Shown here piece after piece: positions 1 through 9,820 of a stretch of DNA of 64,000 bases. The stretch is from Apteryx mantelli. Its lineage: Eukaryota; Chordata; Aves; Apterygiformes; Apterygidae. Position 1 is the first letter of the stretch; every line of letters starts with the position of its first letter. A program made the position numbers and the translations under genes. The stretch spans positions 33,464,425 through 33,528,424 of the forward strand of contig NC_090020.1 in the NCBI RefSeq assembly GCF_036417845.1, in the 5' to 3' direction. The notes beneath the pieces were generated by a model. It had not been told where the DNA came from. It was given only the letters and a program-made list of their open reading frames with translations, and did no database searches.

Positions 1-1025
1 TTTCCCTGCAGGAACTTACAAGTAAGTTACCAATTCAACAGAAGAATGGTTTAAGACTCTTCCCTGTTTAGTTTTTAAACCAAGTTGACTGGAGACTCAA
101 GCAATTACATACTTCTGAACTAGTCTACTACAGACAAGAAAAAGCAAAATTCAAAGTGGTACAACTTAAATGCAGTTTTTGAAAACATACAGCAATACGA
201 GTACTCTTACACAATCTCAACGTAATTGAGGGACTTGCTAAAATAATACACGGGAGACCACAAGCTTTTTTCATGGAAGACCTCGCCACAGGAATAACAC
301 ACTTAGCACTATCCCCAAAATACACTGCACAGCCGTAATGTAGACTTGCCCAAAGATCGGTAAAATAGCAGAGCTGCGCAAACTAAGCCTGGACTTCCTT
401 AGCAATATAGCTTATGACTCAAAGGAGTCACCAGATGGCAGTATGCGTTTTTTTAAGTTCTCTCCCCCCAACGCGTGCCTTTGAAGGCAGCGCCGGCAGC
501 GGTCACGCCGTTTGGCGTGCCTCCCAGAGCGACGACAGTAACTTCTAGAAGCAGCGCAAGAGCCCGGCGGTAGCCGGGCGGCGATGCGCGGCATGTCGGC
601 ACCGAGGACGAGCCCGCCCCGGCGCTGCCCACCTGCGTCTCCCGGACCGGCAAAAGCGGCACGACCCGGGCGGCAACAGGGCGGACGGTACCACCGCGAG
701 GCTGCTTCTCGCCCTTCCCCCCCCTCCCCGCCCGGCCGTTGGCGGGTCACCCCCCCCCCCCCACGGCGCGCGCGGGCCGTTAGGGCCGTTCGCCCCCCTC
801 CCCGCGCTGGCTCGCGGCACGGCCCCTCCCCCGCCGGCACGGCCCCGCCCCCGCACGTGACGCCAGCGGAGCGCGCGCCGCACCCGGAAGTGACTTCACT
901 TTAAATCTCCGGGAGGAGCGGGGCGCGGAGGGGGGGGGAAGGGGGAGGGGTGGGCGCCGCGGGTCCCCCTTTAACTGCGCGGTTCCCCCCGCCGGCTGCC
1001 GCGCCCCGGCCCCCGCCGCGCTCAC
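1..1025 (-). other. ZNF367: ZNF367 intron 1, 5' portion
   Basis: This is sequence downstream of the exon 1 donor on the minus strand. The part nearest the exon (about 470-1025) is still CpG island. Positions 1-430 are ordinary AT-rich intron. I see no ZNF367 zinc-finger exon in this stretch. A C13 run lies at 750-762. Confidence 0.75.
854..893 (+). promoter_or_regulatory. E-box plus ETS motif inside ZNF367 intron 1
   Basis: CACGTGAC (from 854) is followed by ACCCGGAAGTGAC (882-893 region), a strong ETS/GABPA-type core, with GC boxes just before it. This combination is typical of CpG-island core promoters, but here it lies downstream of ZNF367 exon 1. It may mark an alternative or antisense start site. 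Motif evidence only. Confidence 0.35.
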
Positions 1026-1382
1026 CTTCAGGTGACCGCCGCCGGCGCTGCCGCTGTCCGGGCTGGCCGCCTCCTCGTCCTCCCCGGCGGAGGCCCCAGC
1101 TGCGCCGCCCCGCGGCGGCGGGGCGGGCGAGGCGGCGAGGGCGGCGGCGGGGCCGCCGGGGCTGAGGGTCACGTTGTGCGCGTTCTCGCCCCAGCGCCAG
1201 GGGTACACCATGAAGTCGCTGAAGCCGGGGCTGGTGGGGATGGGCGGGGCGGGCGCCGGCTCCTCGCCGCCCGTCCCGGAGGACGGCTTGATCGGGGTGG
1301 TTTTGATAACGGACACCAGGACGCGCTTCGGGGAGTCCTGGCAAAAAATCACCGGGGGGCCCGGCGGCGGACGCTCCGCCAT
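1026..1382 (-). CDS. ZNF367: ZNF367 coding exon 1 (zinc finger protein 367, N-terminus)
   Basis: This is the first coding exon of a C2H2 zinc-finger transcription factor. It encodes 119 residues and ends exactly at a codon boundary at the donor (CTGAAG|GTGAG, GT at 1025-1024). Two blocks identify it against vertebrate ZNF367: PPVIFCQDSPKRVLVSVIK (about residues 9-27) and PTSPGFSDFMVYPWRWGEN (about 49-67). An acidic SPDSG-type stretch and HLK follow at the junction, as in the human protein. The low-complexity Gly/Ala/Pro part between them is weakly conserved. The zinc fingers are encoded by later exons at lower coordinates, outside the window. The start ATG at 1382 is the first methionine of the open frame. 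The human protein has a longer N-terminus, so an upstream start cannot be excluded. The exon lies wholly within a CpG island. Confidence 0.93.
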
Positions 1383-1755
1383 CGCCGCCCCTCGCAGGCA
1401 CCGGCACGGGGAAGGGGGTGGGGAAGCTCCGCGGCGGCTCAGCCCCGCTCTCCGCGTCCCGGGGAGGCGAGGTGCGGCGCGGCGCGGGGATCCTGTCGCC
1501 GCCAGGCCGCTTCAGCCGCTCATCCCCAGGGACGGCGGCCCCGCGCGGGGTCTCGGTGCCTCCCGCCCTCCCCCGAGCCGATCCGCAGAGTCAGCGGCGG
1601 CCACCGGCCATAGCGACGGCCGGGGCGAAGCAGCCGCAGCCTCCCCGCACCTTTCCGAAGCGGCGCCGGCTCCCGCTCGCGGTCCCGGCGACGCCCGAGG
1701 AGCCGCCGCCGCCGCCGCGACCCCTCCGCACCCACAGCCCAGGCCGAGCCCCAGC

Positions 1756-1793
1756 TTTTCCCGCGTTACATTTCGCGCCTGGGCGGCACCAAT
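1756..1793 (-). promoter_or_regulatory. Paired E2F-like sites next to a CCAAT box, ZNF367 promoter
   Basis: TTTTCCCGCG at 1756-1765 and TTTCGCGC at 1771-1778 both fit the E2F consensus TTTSSCGC. A CCAAT box follows at 1789-1793. They lie about 375-410 bp upstream of the ZNF367 start codon. E2F sites next to CCAAT boxes are typical of G1/S-regulated promoters. That these sites control ZNF367 is inference from position and motif. Confidence 0.55.
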
Positions 1794-1906
1794 CACCGAA
1801 CCCGGCTCTGGCGTCACCGTGCGGCGGGTCCCGCCAGCCAACCGCGCGGGGAGAACGGAGAGGCCACGCCCTTTGGGGCGGGGCTCGCCCACCCTTCTAC
1901 GGCCCT

Positions 1907-2108
1907 ATTGGCCAGGCATCCGTACGATTGGCAGAATTCGAAAGTAACTGGGCTCGCGGGCTGCGGGCGGGCGCGCCTCCCGTCTCCCCCTCGCTTCCTC
2001 TTCGGAAGCGCTGCCTGGCCGCTGATTGGCCCGCCGCGGCGGGGGGTGGGGCCGGCCAGCCCGCTCGCGCTTGGCGCGCGCTGTTGTTGTTTCGCCTCCT
2101 GGGCCAAT
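1907..2108. promoter_or_regulatory. Cluster of four further CCAAT/ATTGG boxes
   Basis: ATTGG occurs at 1907-1911, 1927-1931 and 2025-2029, and CCAAT at 2104-2108. With the box at 1789-1793 this makes five NF-Y-type sites in about 320 bp upstream of ZNF367. An E-box GTCACGTG follows at 2154-2161. Motif evidence only. Confidence 0.5.
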
Positions 2109-2238
2109 CGCGGCGGCCGCGGGCCCTGGCGCGCCCGGCTCGCGGCGCGGCGCGTCACGTGCGGAGTTTAAAGGGGCGGCGGCGGCGGGGAAGAGGCGAT
2201 TCGTGCGGCGGCGCCCCGCCCGCGGCGCGGCTGGTGAC

Positions 2239-2292
2239 GGGCAGGGCAGGGCAGGGCAGGGCAGGGCAGGGCAGGGCAGGGCAGGGCAGGGG
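2239..2292. repeat. (GGGCA)n tandem repeat, about 10 copies
   Basis: A nearly perfect pentamer array lies in the CpG island about 860 bp upstream of the ZNF367 start. GGG runs every five bases satisfy the G-quadruplex pattern many times over on the plus strand. The array is open in several frames, which creates spurious Gly/Arg/Ala/Gln repeat ORFs. Confidence 0.95.
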
Positions 2293-2599
2293 GTTGAGCC
2301 TTCGCTGCCCGCGCGGGTCTGTGCTCTTCGCGAGGGGCAACCGTCCCTTGCCGCCGCTCCGTCCTCGGCGGGGGGAGGGCCGCGGCGGAGCGGCGCGCGG
2401 CACGGCCGTTATGGCCGTTGCGGCGCGCGGCGGCCGTTGCGAGGCGCAAGCGCCCGGCCGCGCCCTGCGAGGCCGCGCTGCGGCGCGGGAGGCGCGAGGC
2501 GCCGGCGGGTGCCGCCTCCTCGCCGAGCGGAGCCGGCGCGGGGGGAAACGCCCGTGTGGGGGTTAGGCCGCCACGCTGACCAGCTCAGCTGCTTCTTCC

Positions 2600-5500
2600 T
2601 CCTCCGTCGCCGTTAAAATAATTTGCACCAGCCCCGTCCAGTCGATGGGTCGTGCGCTGCTGGTGCAGTGAGTGATGCTGTTCCGTGGTGTTTGGTCGTG
2701 CACGGCTCATACGGGACTGTCACAAGCTTCCAGCTAGGCAGCCTGACCTATACCAACGTGTTACTGTTGACTGACTAAGGCACGATCCCCAAACACTTAC
2801 GCAATCAGTAGGAGTTGGGTGCCAAATACCTGTGTGGATATAGCCCCGGATTTCCATCACTTCATATATTCTAATGAATCTTTGTGAATGAGGAAGTTTT
2901 TGAGATTTATCTAGTATGTTTAATCCAAAGTTTCTAAAAGTTATTAATTTTAGTATCATACTACTGTTTGTTTAATTTCAGTTTAATACAGCTGTCTAGT
3001 TATTTATACTGTAGTTACTAACATGGTATTTGTGAATTTAAATTTGTAGCTCACATCCTTTGAAACTAAGACCCAGTCAAACCCTCCCATCTGTTAGCAC
3101 AAACTGCTACAGCCGGGACCAGAGATTGCAGTTCCATATGGATGCAAAGCTCCTACATGCACAGGATAATGAGCTCTATATCAGCTTTTACTTGATCCAC
3201 GTGAGTAGAAGAAATGTGGCCAAAGAGTGAAAGATTTGGTGATAAGGAGGAATAATATGGTAATACAGTGGAATACATTGATTTAGCTTTATCTGGTAAA
3301 AATCTGAAAGACCGGTCATGTGTTTGGCTTTTAAATTTCAAGCTAGCTGTTGTGTCTCATTTACTAAATCTTTTTGCAAACTGATTACTTGAAATAAAAA
3401 CATACACTGGCTTTATCAGATACAGCAGTACTTCATTTATTTTATGCAGTGTTTATGCATTTTGTTAAATGGTAGACCTCATTAATATAATGCAGGAGCA
3501 CATTTCTTTTGGCATTTGGTTCAGGCCTTTTAACATAAGGATAACTAGTAATAGAAAACTAACATTCTACTTTTTGCCTCACCATCCTATCATCATAGTA
3601 AGTTGTACTGAGTAGTTACAAATTATGAAATAAGTAACTCATTGCTTACGTTGATAGCTAAATTCTGACTCTACTATCAAAGGCATAAGGAAGCCAAGTA
3701 AAACTAATGAAGGTTTCTTTCTCTGCTTGGATTTTTTTTCTCTGCAGTTTGTATGCTGTAGAATGTTGCCCTGTAAGAGTGTTAGCAACCACACTGTTGA
3801 CAGGAACAAGAAAATGCAGGGGAAGCAAATTTACAGTGTGTGACTACTAACTAAACCTCCTCCAGATAAATAGGAAACCCCTATCAGATCTTCTTAAAAT
3901 TTAGAGCATAGTACTGGGCTACAGTACTCAGTACCTATCCAGAGATAGGTAGCCTTTCATTATTAATGGTAGTTGTGTCAAACTGAACTGTCCTTTTCTT
4001 AAAAAAAAAACAAGCAACCCCCCCCCTCCAAAAAAACCCCTCCTAATTACTACTTAGATAAATTCTTGTTCATAGTAATGGTACCCCAGCTTCTGAAACT
4101 CAGTGTGGCTTGTCACAGTCCTACTACTACTATGATAATTAGCAGGTCAGAAAGAAAACAGGACAGCCTGTAACTTACATTACCAGAATGACTACACAGG
4201 TCTGCATACACTTGGCTCCGTCACACTTTAAGGCTTCAGGTCTAAAAATAACCTGTGGAAGAAACTTCCTGTAAGAAAATAATGTGGCAGTGGAGTGGTA
4301 GTACAGAAAGATATTTTAAAATGTGTTTGGGGGGAAAAAAGGCTGATTTATTAAAATAATTGCACCCCAAAAGCAAACCCAAACTGTGAAAGCCCATCAT
4401 AATTTTCCAAAGCCATTGGTGCTTCAAGTAGCATGTGTTTGCTTAGAAATTCCTGTTACTGATGGAATTAACATTAGAGTTCAATATGTATAATAGTATA
4501 CAGTGTCAATTGATATAAGGCAGTAAAGACAGTACTAATTAAATAGCTCCATAATTATTCTATGCTACCTCAATGTACATGTTAAATTTTGTAATGACAT
4601 TCAAGGGCCAGGCTGCAGATTAACTTTTTTGCATGGATCTCCTTGTTTAAATATCTAATTAATGCCAAATAACAGATTTTTGTTAAAAGAATTAATAGTG
4701 ACAACCAAAGAGAAGGAAGAGGTGATCTGATGCCACTTCTGATACTGTAACTACTCTGAGCAATGGTGTTTCATGGAACTGTAACAATTACCAAAGTGAG
4801 AGAAGTGGCTTCTTTGTCCATTCCTACTGCCAGTAATTAGGAAGTGGACAAAACAGAGAGAACATGCACACAAAATGTGCATGGCATAAAGAGCTTAAAA
4901 TGCACTGCCTTTGAGTACATACAATCATTATATATTAAGCTTTAACAGATCATTTAACTTTATGTAAAAACAGTTTTCAAATAATTATCTGAGCTATGGT
5001 ATTTAACATACTTAATATGTTTACTCTAGATGTTGTTTTGATGATATACTATTAGTTTAATGTATAAAAGCATTATTATTTTAGAGTTATAGTTAGTCTA
5101 GAAACAAGAAAGTTCTCTCTAAGTGGAGAAGCAAGGTAATGAAATATTATACAGACTGCCATCGGATCAAATCCTATTTAATGTTTCAACAAAGCATACC
5201 TTTTATTACCCATGAGGTAGTAGTCAGGGAAATAGTGAAAGGATAAGGAGCAAGAAGTCAAAAGAAAACAAGGAAAAGTATCTGTGTTCTATCAGGCTAA
5301 TTAGACTCAAAAAGAGTATTATAATTCAGGACTTTAAGGACAATAAACTCTTTTAGAATAAAAATTAGGACAACAGGCTCTATCTTAGGTCATTAAAAGC
5401 TGTATTTATCAATTTAAGTGAAACAGAACAGATATATGTAATAAATGAAGAGAAAAGAAGGTACTTTGTCTCTCTTGGGCATGCTTCAAATATTTCTAGT

Positions 5501-8500
5501 GATATTTCTAAGTTCTAACCAGAAAGCTTTGAGATGGTGATGGCCTTTAGGTAGATAAAAACAAATACTTAACCATACTGCAAGTAACTTTAGTATATTT
5601 TGTAATATGAGTTATGCAATAATTTAGTAATAGTCATAATATCTATTTATGTGTTTATAACTACATTTTCCACATTCTGCTTTATATCAAATCAGCTATG
5701 CTTTTAAGACAATACAGTTGGTTATGTTATTAGTTCACTCAAGGCCAGCTACTAAATGCTCCAGAAGGGAGGAAACGGAATGAGATAAGCATGGGACCAT
5801 AATGATGATGTATTGCCATCCCTTTTTGTGAAGGCAATGGAAGAACAGTAGTTACTGTAAGTAGGTCTGTCTTTAGTGGTGTCACTCTTTATTGCGTGGC
5901 CTAAAACTTCATGTGGTTAATTGAGTTCAGTATTAGTATATTGCTAGAAAAGTTATGAAATAGCTTGATGTCACTAAGTGACACAGTGTTACACTCTCTA
6001 CCTGTTTAGGTGCCCAGCCCCAGAGTGGAACCTTGAGCCCTGAGGTAGATTTGGGAAGTTTCTTTGCAGGGCAGGGAACAGTTAGGCACTTGGGAATGAG
6101 ACTCATGGGGTGGGGAGGAGAGTGGCCATAGGAAAGGTGAAGGACAGAATACCCCTCACTGGTGATTAAATGCTTTGCTGTAAAGGTCAGAACATCAGCC
6201 TCTATTTGGGATTCACTGCCTCCTGTAATTAGGCACCTTTGAACTTTTTAAAAAAAAAGCAGAAAGGGGTCCTTTGGTGAAAGCACCATATTCCAAATTT
6301 ATACATACTTAAGAAGCTGGGTCTCCTCTACTTGTATGGGGCTGCTATTCTGTGCATGTGAAAAATCTACTTATGGAGAGAACCTGGATGGAGGAGGAAT
6401 TTTGGCAGGCAGCCATGACTGAAATAAGATGAGTGATCTGCCATCAGAGAGGTTAGGCACCAGTGTAATCCCAGTAAATTTGTAATCATACCAAGCCTGT
6501 CACTGTTATTTATTCAAAGTGCAAATTCAGGCAAAATGTTCTATTTCATACCAAAAGTTAAATCCAGGTATTCTTTGTCCATCTCTTTTTACTGTTTTGT
6601 GAGTTGTTTCTGTAACTTAAGAAGCACACAGTGATGTTAAATATAGTGAAAAGGTGTAAATGGAAAGATTACAAGTTCACTTTAAGAATATCTGCCCATG
6701 CAAGACTTCTAATCAGTTTTGGGTTTGAAATCTATGTTGAAGTAGGGCCTGGAAAAGACTTGGCTGTTTTTTGTTAGTGTTGTGCTTTCTCCAGAATGGG
6801 ACAGGACAAAGTAGCTTTCCAACTCCTTCTTTTCGCAAAAAAACTATTTTTTTACAACACAAGGCAGCTATTCAGAGGCAAGCACAGTTTATCTAGATAA
6901 ATGTTTCCTGTACAGTATTTTAGTACTGCATCATATTTGTGGAAATATCTTTAGAAACCTCCATTTTATTGTTAATTACATTATAGCTAGCTATTTTTTA
7001 CAACTTAAAAATTGTGCAGAACTAATGATGATATATTCTCTTTGCTGAGTTAGAAAAATTTCCTGCTCCAATTTGAAGTGTTTCTGAGTCTAAGAGCTCA
7101 GACTTGACTACCAGAATTCTAAAAAGCAGTTTGTGAGCAGATAATAGCCCTTACTTAGCTGCTGTCACTATTTCCATGGATGCAAAACTTCTTATGCTGT
7201 CTTGAATGAGGAAGAAGCTACAAAAGGCACACAGTATTTTAAGTTACTTAATTTTATTCTATAGCAAACAGTATAGGTAAGATGACGTGCCATGCATGAG
7301 TAGACCTGCATGAAAGCTAGGGGAGATGCAACAACTGCTTTGCAGGGCTTGGACTAATAAATGAATGCACCACAGACTGTTTCAGACTTTGTTTTACTGT
7401 GGTGTGCCCAGACCTACCTGCACTCTGAAAGAGAGGGAGGAAACGGTTATCTGCTCTGTTTCAGATCCTGTGTGTTGAAGAACTGGAGGAAGTCTAAGTT
7501 AGTTTCAAGGTCCTGCACCAAGAATAAGATTAGTTTCCAATCAAGGTGGGGTTGTAGAGTGAAGTTACCAACTAGTGTGCTTTCTAGTAATAGAGGAAGT
7601 GTCTTTGCCGCTAAGGATTACAATCAAAACATAATCCTGTGACAGGAATCACTACTCCAATTGGCACTTTTTTGGCAATTGAGTCTGAATGGCTGAGATT
7701 TTTACAGCATGTGTTTGAGTTATTACTGCTGATAAGACTGGGCAGGGATGTTTTGTCTGTGCAGTCATCCGTTCTCAGTGAATACGCAGTGTTGAGTCTC
7801 CAGGAATGTTTGCCTTGTTGACTGTATTTATAAAACTCAGAGATGAGATTGCTTGCATACGCACAGTTTCACATGACTGAATTTTAGTGACAATTGAGAA
7901 GCTTCATTCAGTATTTTTGCTGGACATAGCAGCTGTTAAAATTAAATTATAAAACATACATGTCTCACTATAGTGCTGCATTTTTAAGCTGTTCAGCTGT
8001 TTAAAGTATAATTATGCATGCTCTTTGAGATCCAGGGATTTTATTAACATTGCAGTTTTTGTAAGCAGAAAAGAGACAACCTACAAACTTTTTGGAAATG
8101 CCAGGCTAGCCTGTGCAAGTGTTTTAACTACCTGAAACTGAGCTGTTCTTAGAGTCCAAGATACTTGTATGCTTGTTCTTTCATTAAAGCCACTCATTAA
8201 GAGGTGGGTTGTATTCAAAGACTGCTGGTAAACAGTCATCTGATGATGACAAATTCTAAGCTCTGACTAAATAGCCTAGCTTGAATTGCATATATAAATA
8301 TATAGACAATTTTGGGAAGCTAGAGCAGAAATGAAAAGAAGTTATTTGCCCACGTGCTTATTCTCAGAGCAAGCTCAGTCCCCATCAGCCAGGCCCTGGT
8401 GCTCTCGAGTGTCTGCATTGTGTCGTGTCTTCTGCAAACTGAAGCAAAAGGCACTGTGCCTCCACAGCCTTCTTTATAGAGATTTGACCCCTGGGAGGAG

Positions 8501-8900
8501 GTGGACAGAGTTCAAGAGGGGGCAGACTGAAAATTTAATTTTTATTCTTAGTCGCTGCGTGCACAACACTCCTGCCTACAAGAAGCCCTGCCTTTGCATG
8601 TTTCAACTCGGTCCACTTGAAATGGACTCTTTCCTGCAGCCTCCTGGTTCAGCACTGAACTTTCACTGCTGAGTTAAGGCTTCCAGATTTCCATTGATCA
8701 GATGCCTTTCTTAAATCTAAGGAATTTGAAGCACTCTCTTTTCCTCTGTGTCTTCCAACCATCCTTTAAACAAAAAAAATTTTTTTTTTTTGAGTAATGA
8801 TAGCATGTCCTCATTCCCTGGCTCTGTACATTTGCCAGTCCTCAGGGATCGCTGTGTCAAGAAAAACTGATCAATTAATGCACTGCAGATGCTTGGGCTT
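2600..8900. other. Intergenic spacer between ZNF367 and HABP4
   Basis: AT-rich, stop-codon-dense sequence with only short unconserved open frames. I recognise no exon, RNA gene or well-preserved transposon. Positions 6000-6480 hold four copies of a TTAGGCAC(C) motif in both orientations, listed separately. Confidence 0.6.
6007..6461. repeat. Possible ancient repeat with recurring TTAGGCACC motif
   Basis: GGTGCC/TTAGGCAC-type words occur at 6007-6014 (inverted), 6082-6089, 6229-6237 and 6453-6461. Dispersed TTAGGCACC words are a feature of some old sauropsid repeats, as far as I recall. The family cannot be named from the sequence alone. Confidence 0.25.
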
Positions 8901-9035
8901 TACCCCGCCACTGTATTCGCTGGCACCGTCGCCTTTAGCGAGTACAGCGGGGCGCGGGACCGCGGCGGCCAGCGATGCAGAGCGCCCGGAGCCCCGGGCC
9001 GAGGGCGGCGGGTGTGGCGGGCGTGGCGTGGCGGT

Positions 9036-9129
9036 GAATAATTCATACCTCATGAATAATTAATCATCGTGCCCTCAGGCGGCGCTAGCGGCAGCCCGCG
9101 TTGGTCGGCGGGTCATTATTGAATATGCA
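9036..9129. promoter_or_regulatory. AT-rich TAAT-core cluster within the HABP4 CpG island
   Basis: An island of AT-rich sequence sits inside very GC-rich DNA. ATTCAT (9041-9046) and ATGAAT (9052-9057) form a short inverted repeat with a 5-base spacer, followed directly by AATTAATCAT (to about 9066). A further TCATTATTGAATATGCA lies at about 9112-9128. These resemble homeodomain/POU binding words. Function is inferred from motif and context. Confidence 0.35.
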
Positions 9130-9513
9130 GAGTGCCGCGCGCTAATTGGCTACAGCCCCAGCTCAGGGGCGGGGCGGAGGCCAGCGCCGCGATTGGTTGT
9201 TTGCGCTTGCCATTGTTTAACATTGGCCGTCGTGTGTTGGTGGTGGGTGGGGCCGGTATCGTGGATAGGTGGCGGCTTCGGGCGGCTGGGAGCTGCCGCG
9301 CGCCCATTGGCTGCCGAGGGGAGCGGCGATGGCGCGGCGGCCTGGGCGGGGCTGAGGCGGGAGCGGCGCGGCGCGGCGCACCGCCCGTTCCCGTGCGCCC
9401 CCTCCCTTCCCCCCCACCCCCCGTCCTCTCCGCGGTGCGGGTTGGTTCAGCCCTGCGCAGTGGCAGCGCCGGGAGCCGCCGCAGCGCCGGGAGCCCGGGG
9501 GGCGGCCGCGGCG

Positions 9514-9677
9514 ATGATGAAGGGGGTGGTGGGCAGCCCAGTGGCCGCCGTCATGCAGGAGAGCTTCGGCTGCGCCGTCGCCAACCGCTTCTACCAGCTG
9601 CTGGACGACGAGTCCGACCCCTTCGACATCCTCCGCGAGGCCGAGCGCCGCCAGCAGCAGCGCAAGAAGCGCGACGA

Positions 9678-9710
<33 letters not shown>

Positions 9711-9820
9711 CGCCCGGAGAGCCGGCCCCAGCGGCAGGGCCGGCGCCCCCAAGAGGGAGTCCCAGAAGGAGCGCAAGCAGCCCGACAGCCCCCCCGCGCC
9801 GGGGGCGCCGCCGCAGCCCG
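9514..9820 (+). CDS. HABP4: HABP4 coding exon 1
   Basis: Encodes residues 1-102 plus one base (donor CCCG|GTACGG). Two ATG codons are in tandem (9514 and 9517), and the second aligns with the human MKG start, so the protein may begin at either. The frame stays open upstream to 9193, but that stretch is CpG-island promoter and unconserved. Contains the conserved [10 protein letters not shown] and [10 protein letters not shown] segments, a Gln/Arg/Lys-rich helix, then 12 alanines encoded by 10 GCG and 2 GCC codons (9679-9714). Confidence 0.93.

Larger units (their letters stand above)
470..2600. promoter_or_regulatory. CpG island spanning ZNF367 promoter, exon 1 and intron 1 start
   Basis: The stretch is very GC-rich and full of CpG, with flanks that fall sharply to AT-rich sequence on both sides. 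It contains GC boxes (for example around 841-853 and 1874-1883), CCAAT boxes, E2F-like motifs, E-boxes and an ETS motif. No TATA box is evident. The long open frames across it on both strands are a by-product of GC content. Boundaries are judged by eye. Confidence 0.85.

Noticed and set aside
412-904. Several overlapping open frames on both strands (412-840 minus, 545-883 minus, 584-904 plus)
   Set aside because: All are Arg/Pro/Gly-rich translations of CpG-island DNA in mutually exclusive frames. No conserved protein is visible.
780-1025. Continuation of the ZNF367 frame past the exon 1 donor
   Set aside because: The conserved HLK junction and a good GTGAG donor end the exon at 1026. The remaining residues have no match to ZNF367.
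1418-2566. 382-codon plus-strand open frame in the ZNF367 CpG island
   Set aside because: It lies in extremely GC-rich promoter sequence where stops are rare, includes the (GGGCA)n translation, has no recognisable domain and conflicts with the ZNF367 promoter.
8331-8672. 113-codon plus-strand open frame upstream of the HABP4 CpG island
   Set aside because: No family resemblance, no promoter or splice context, and a length achievable by chance.
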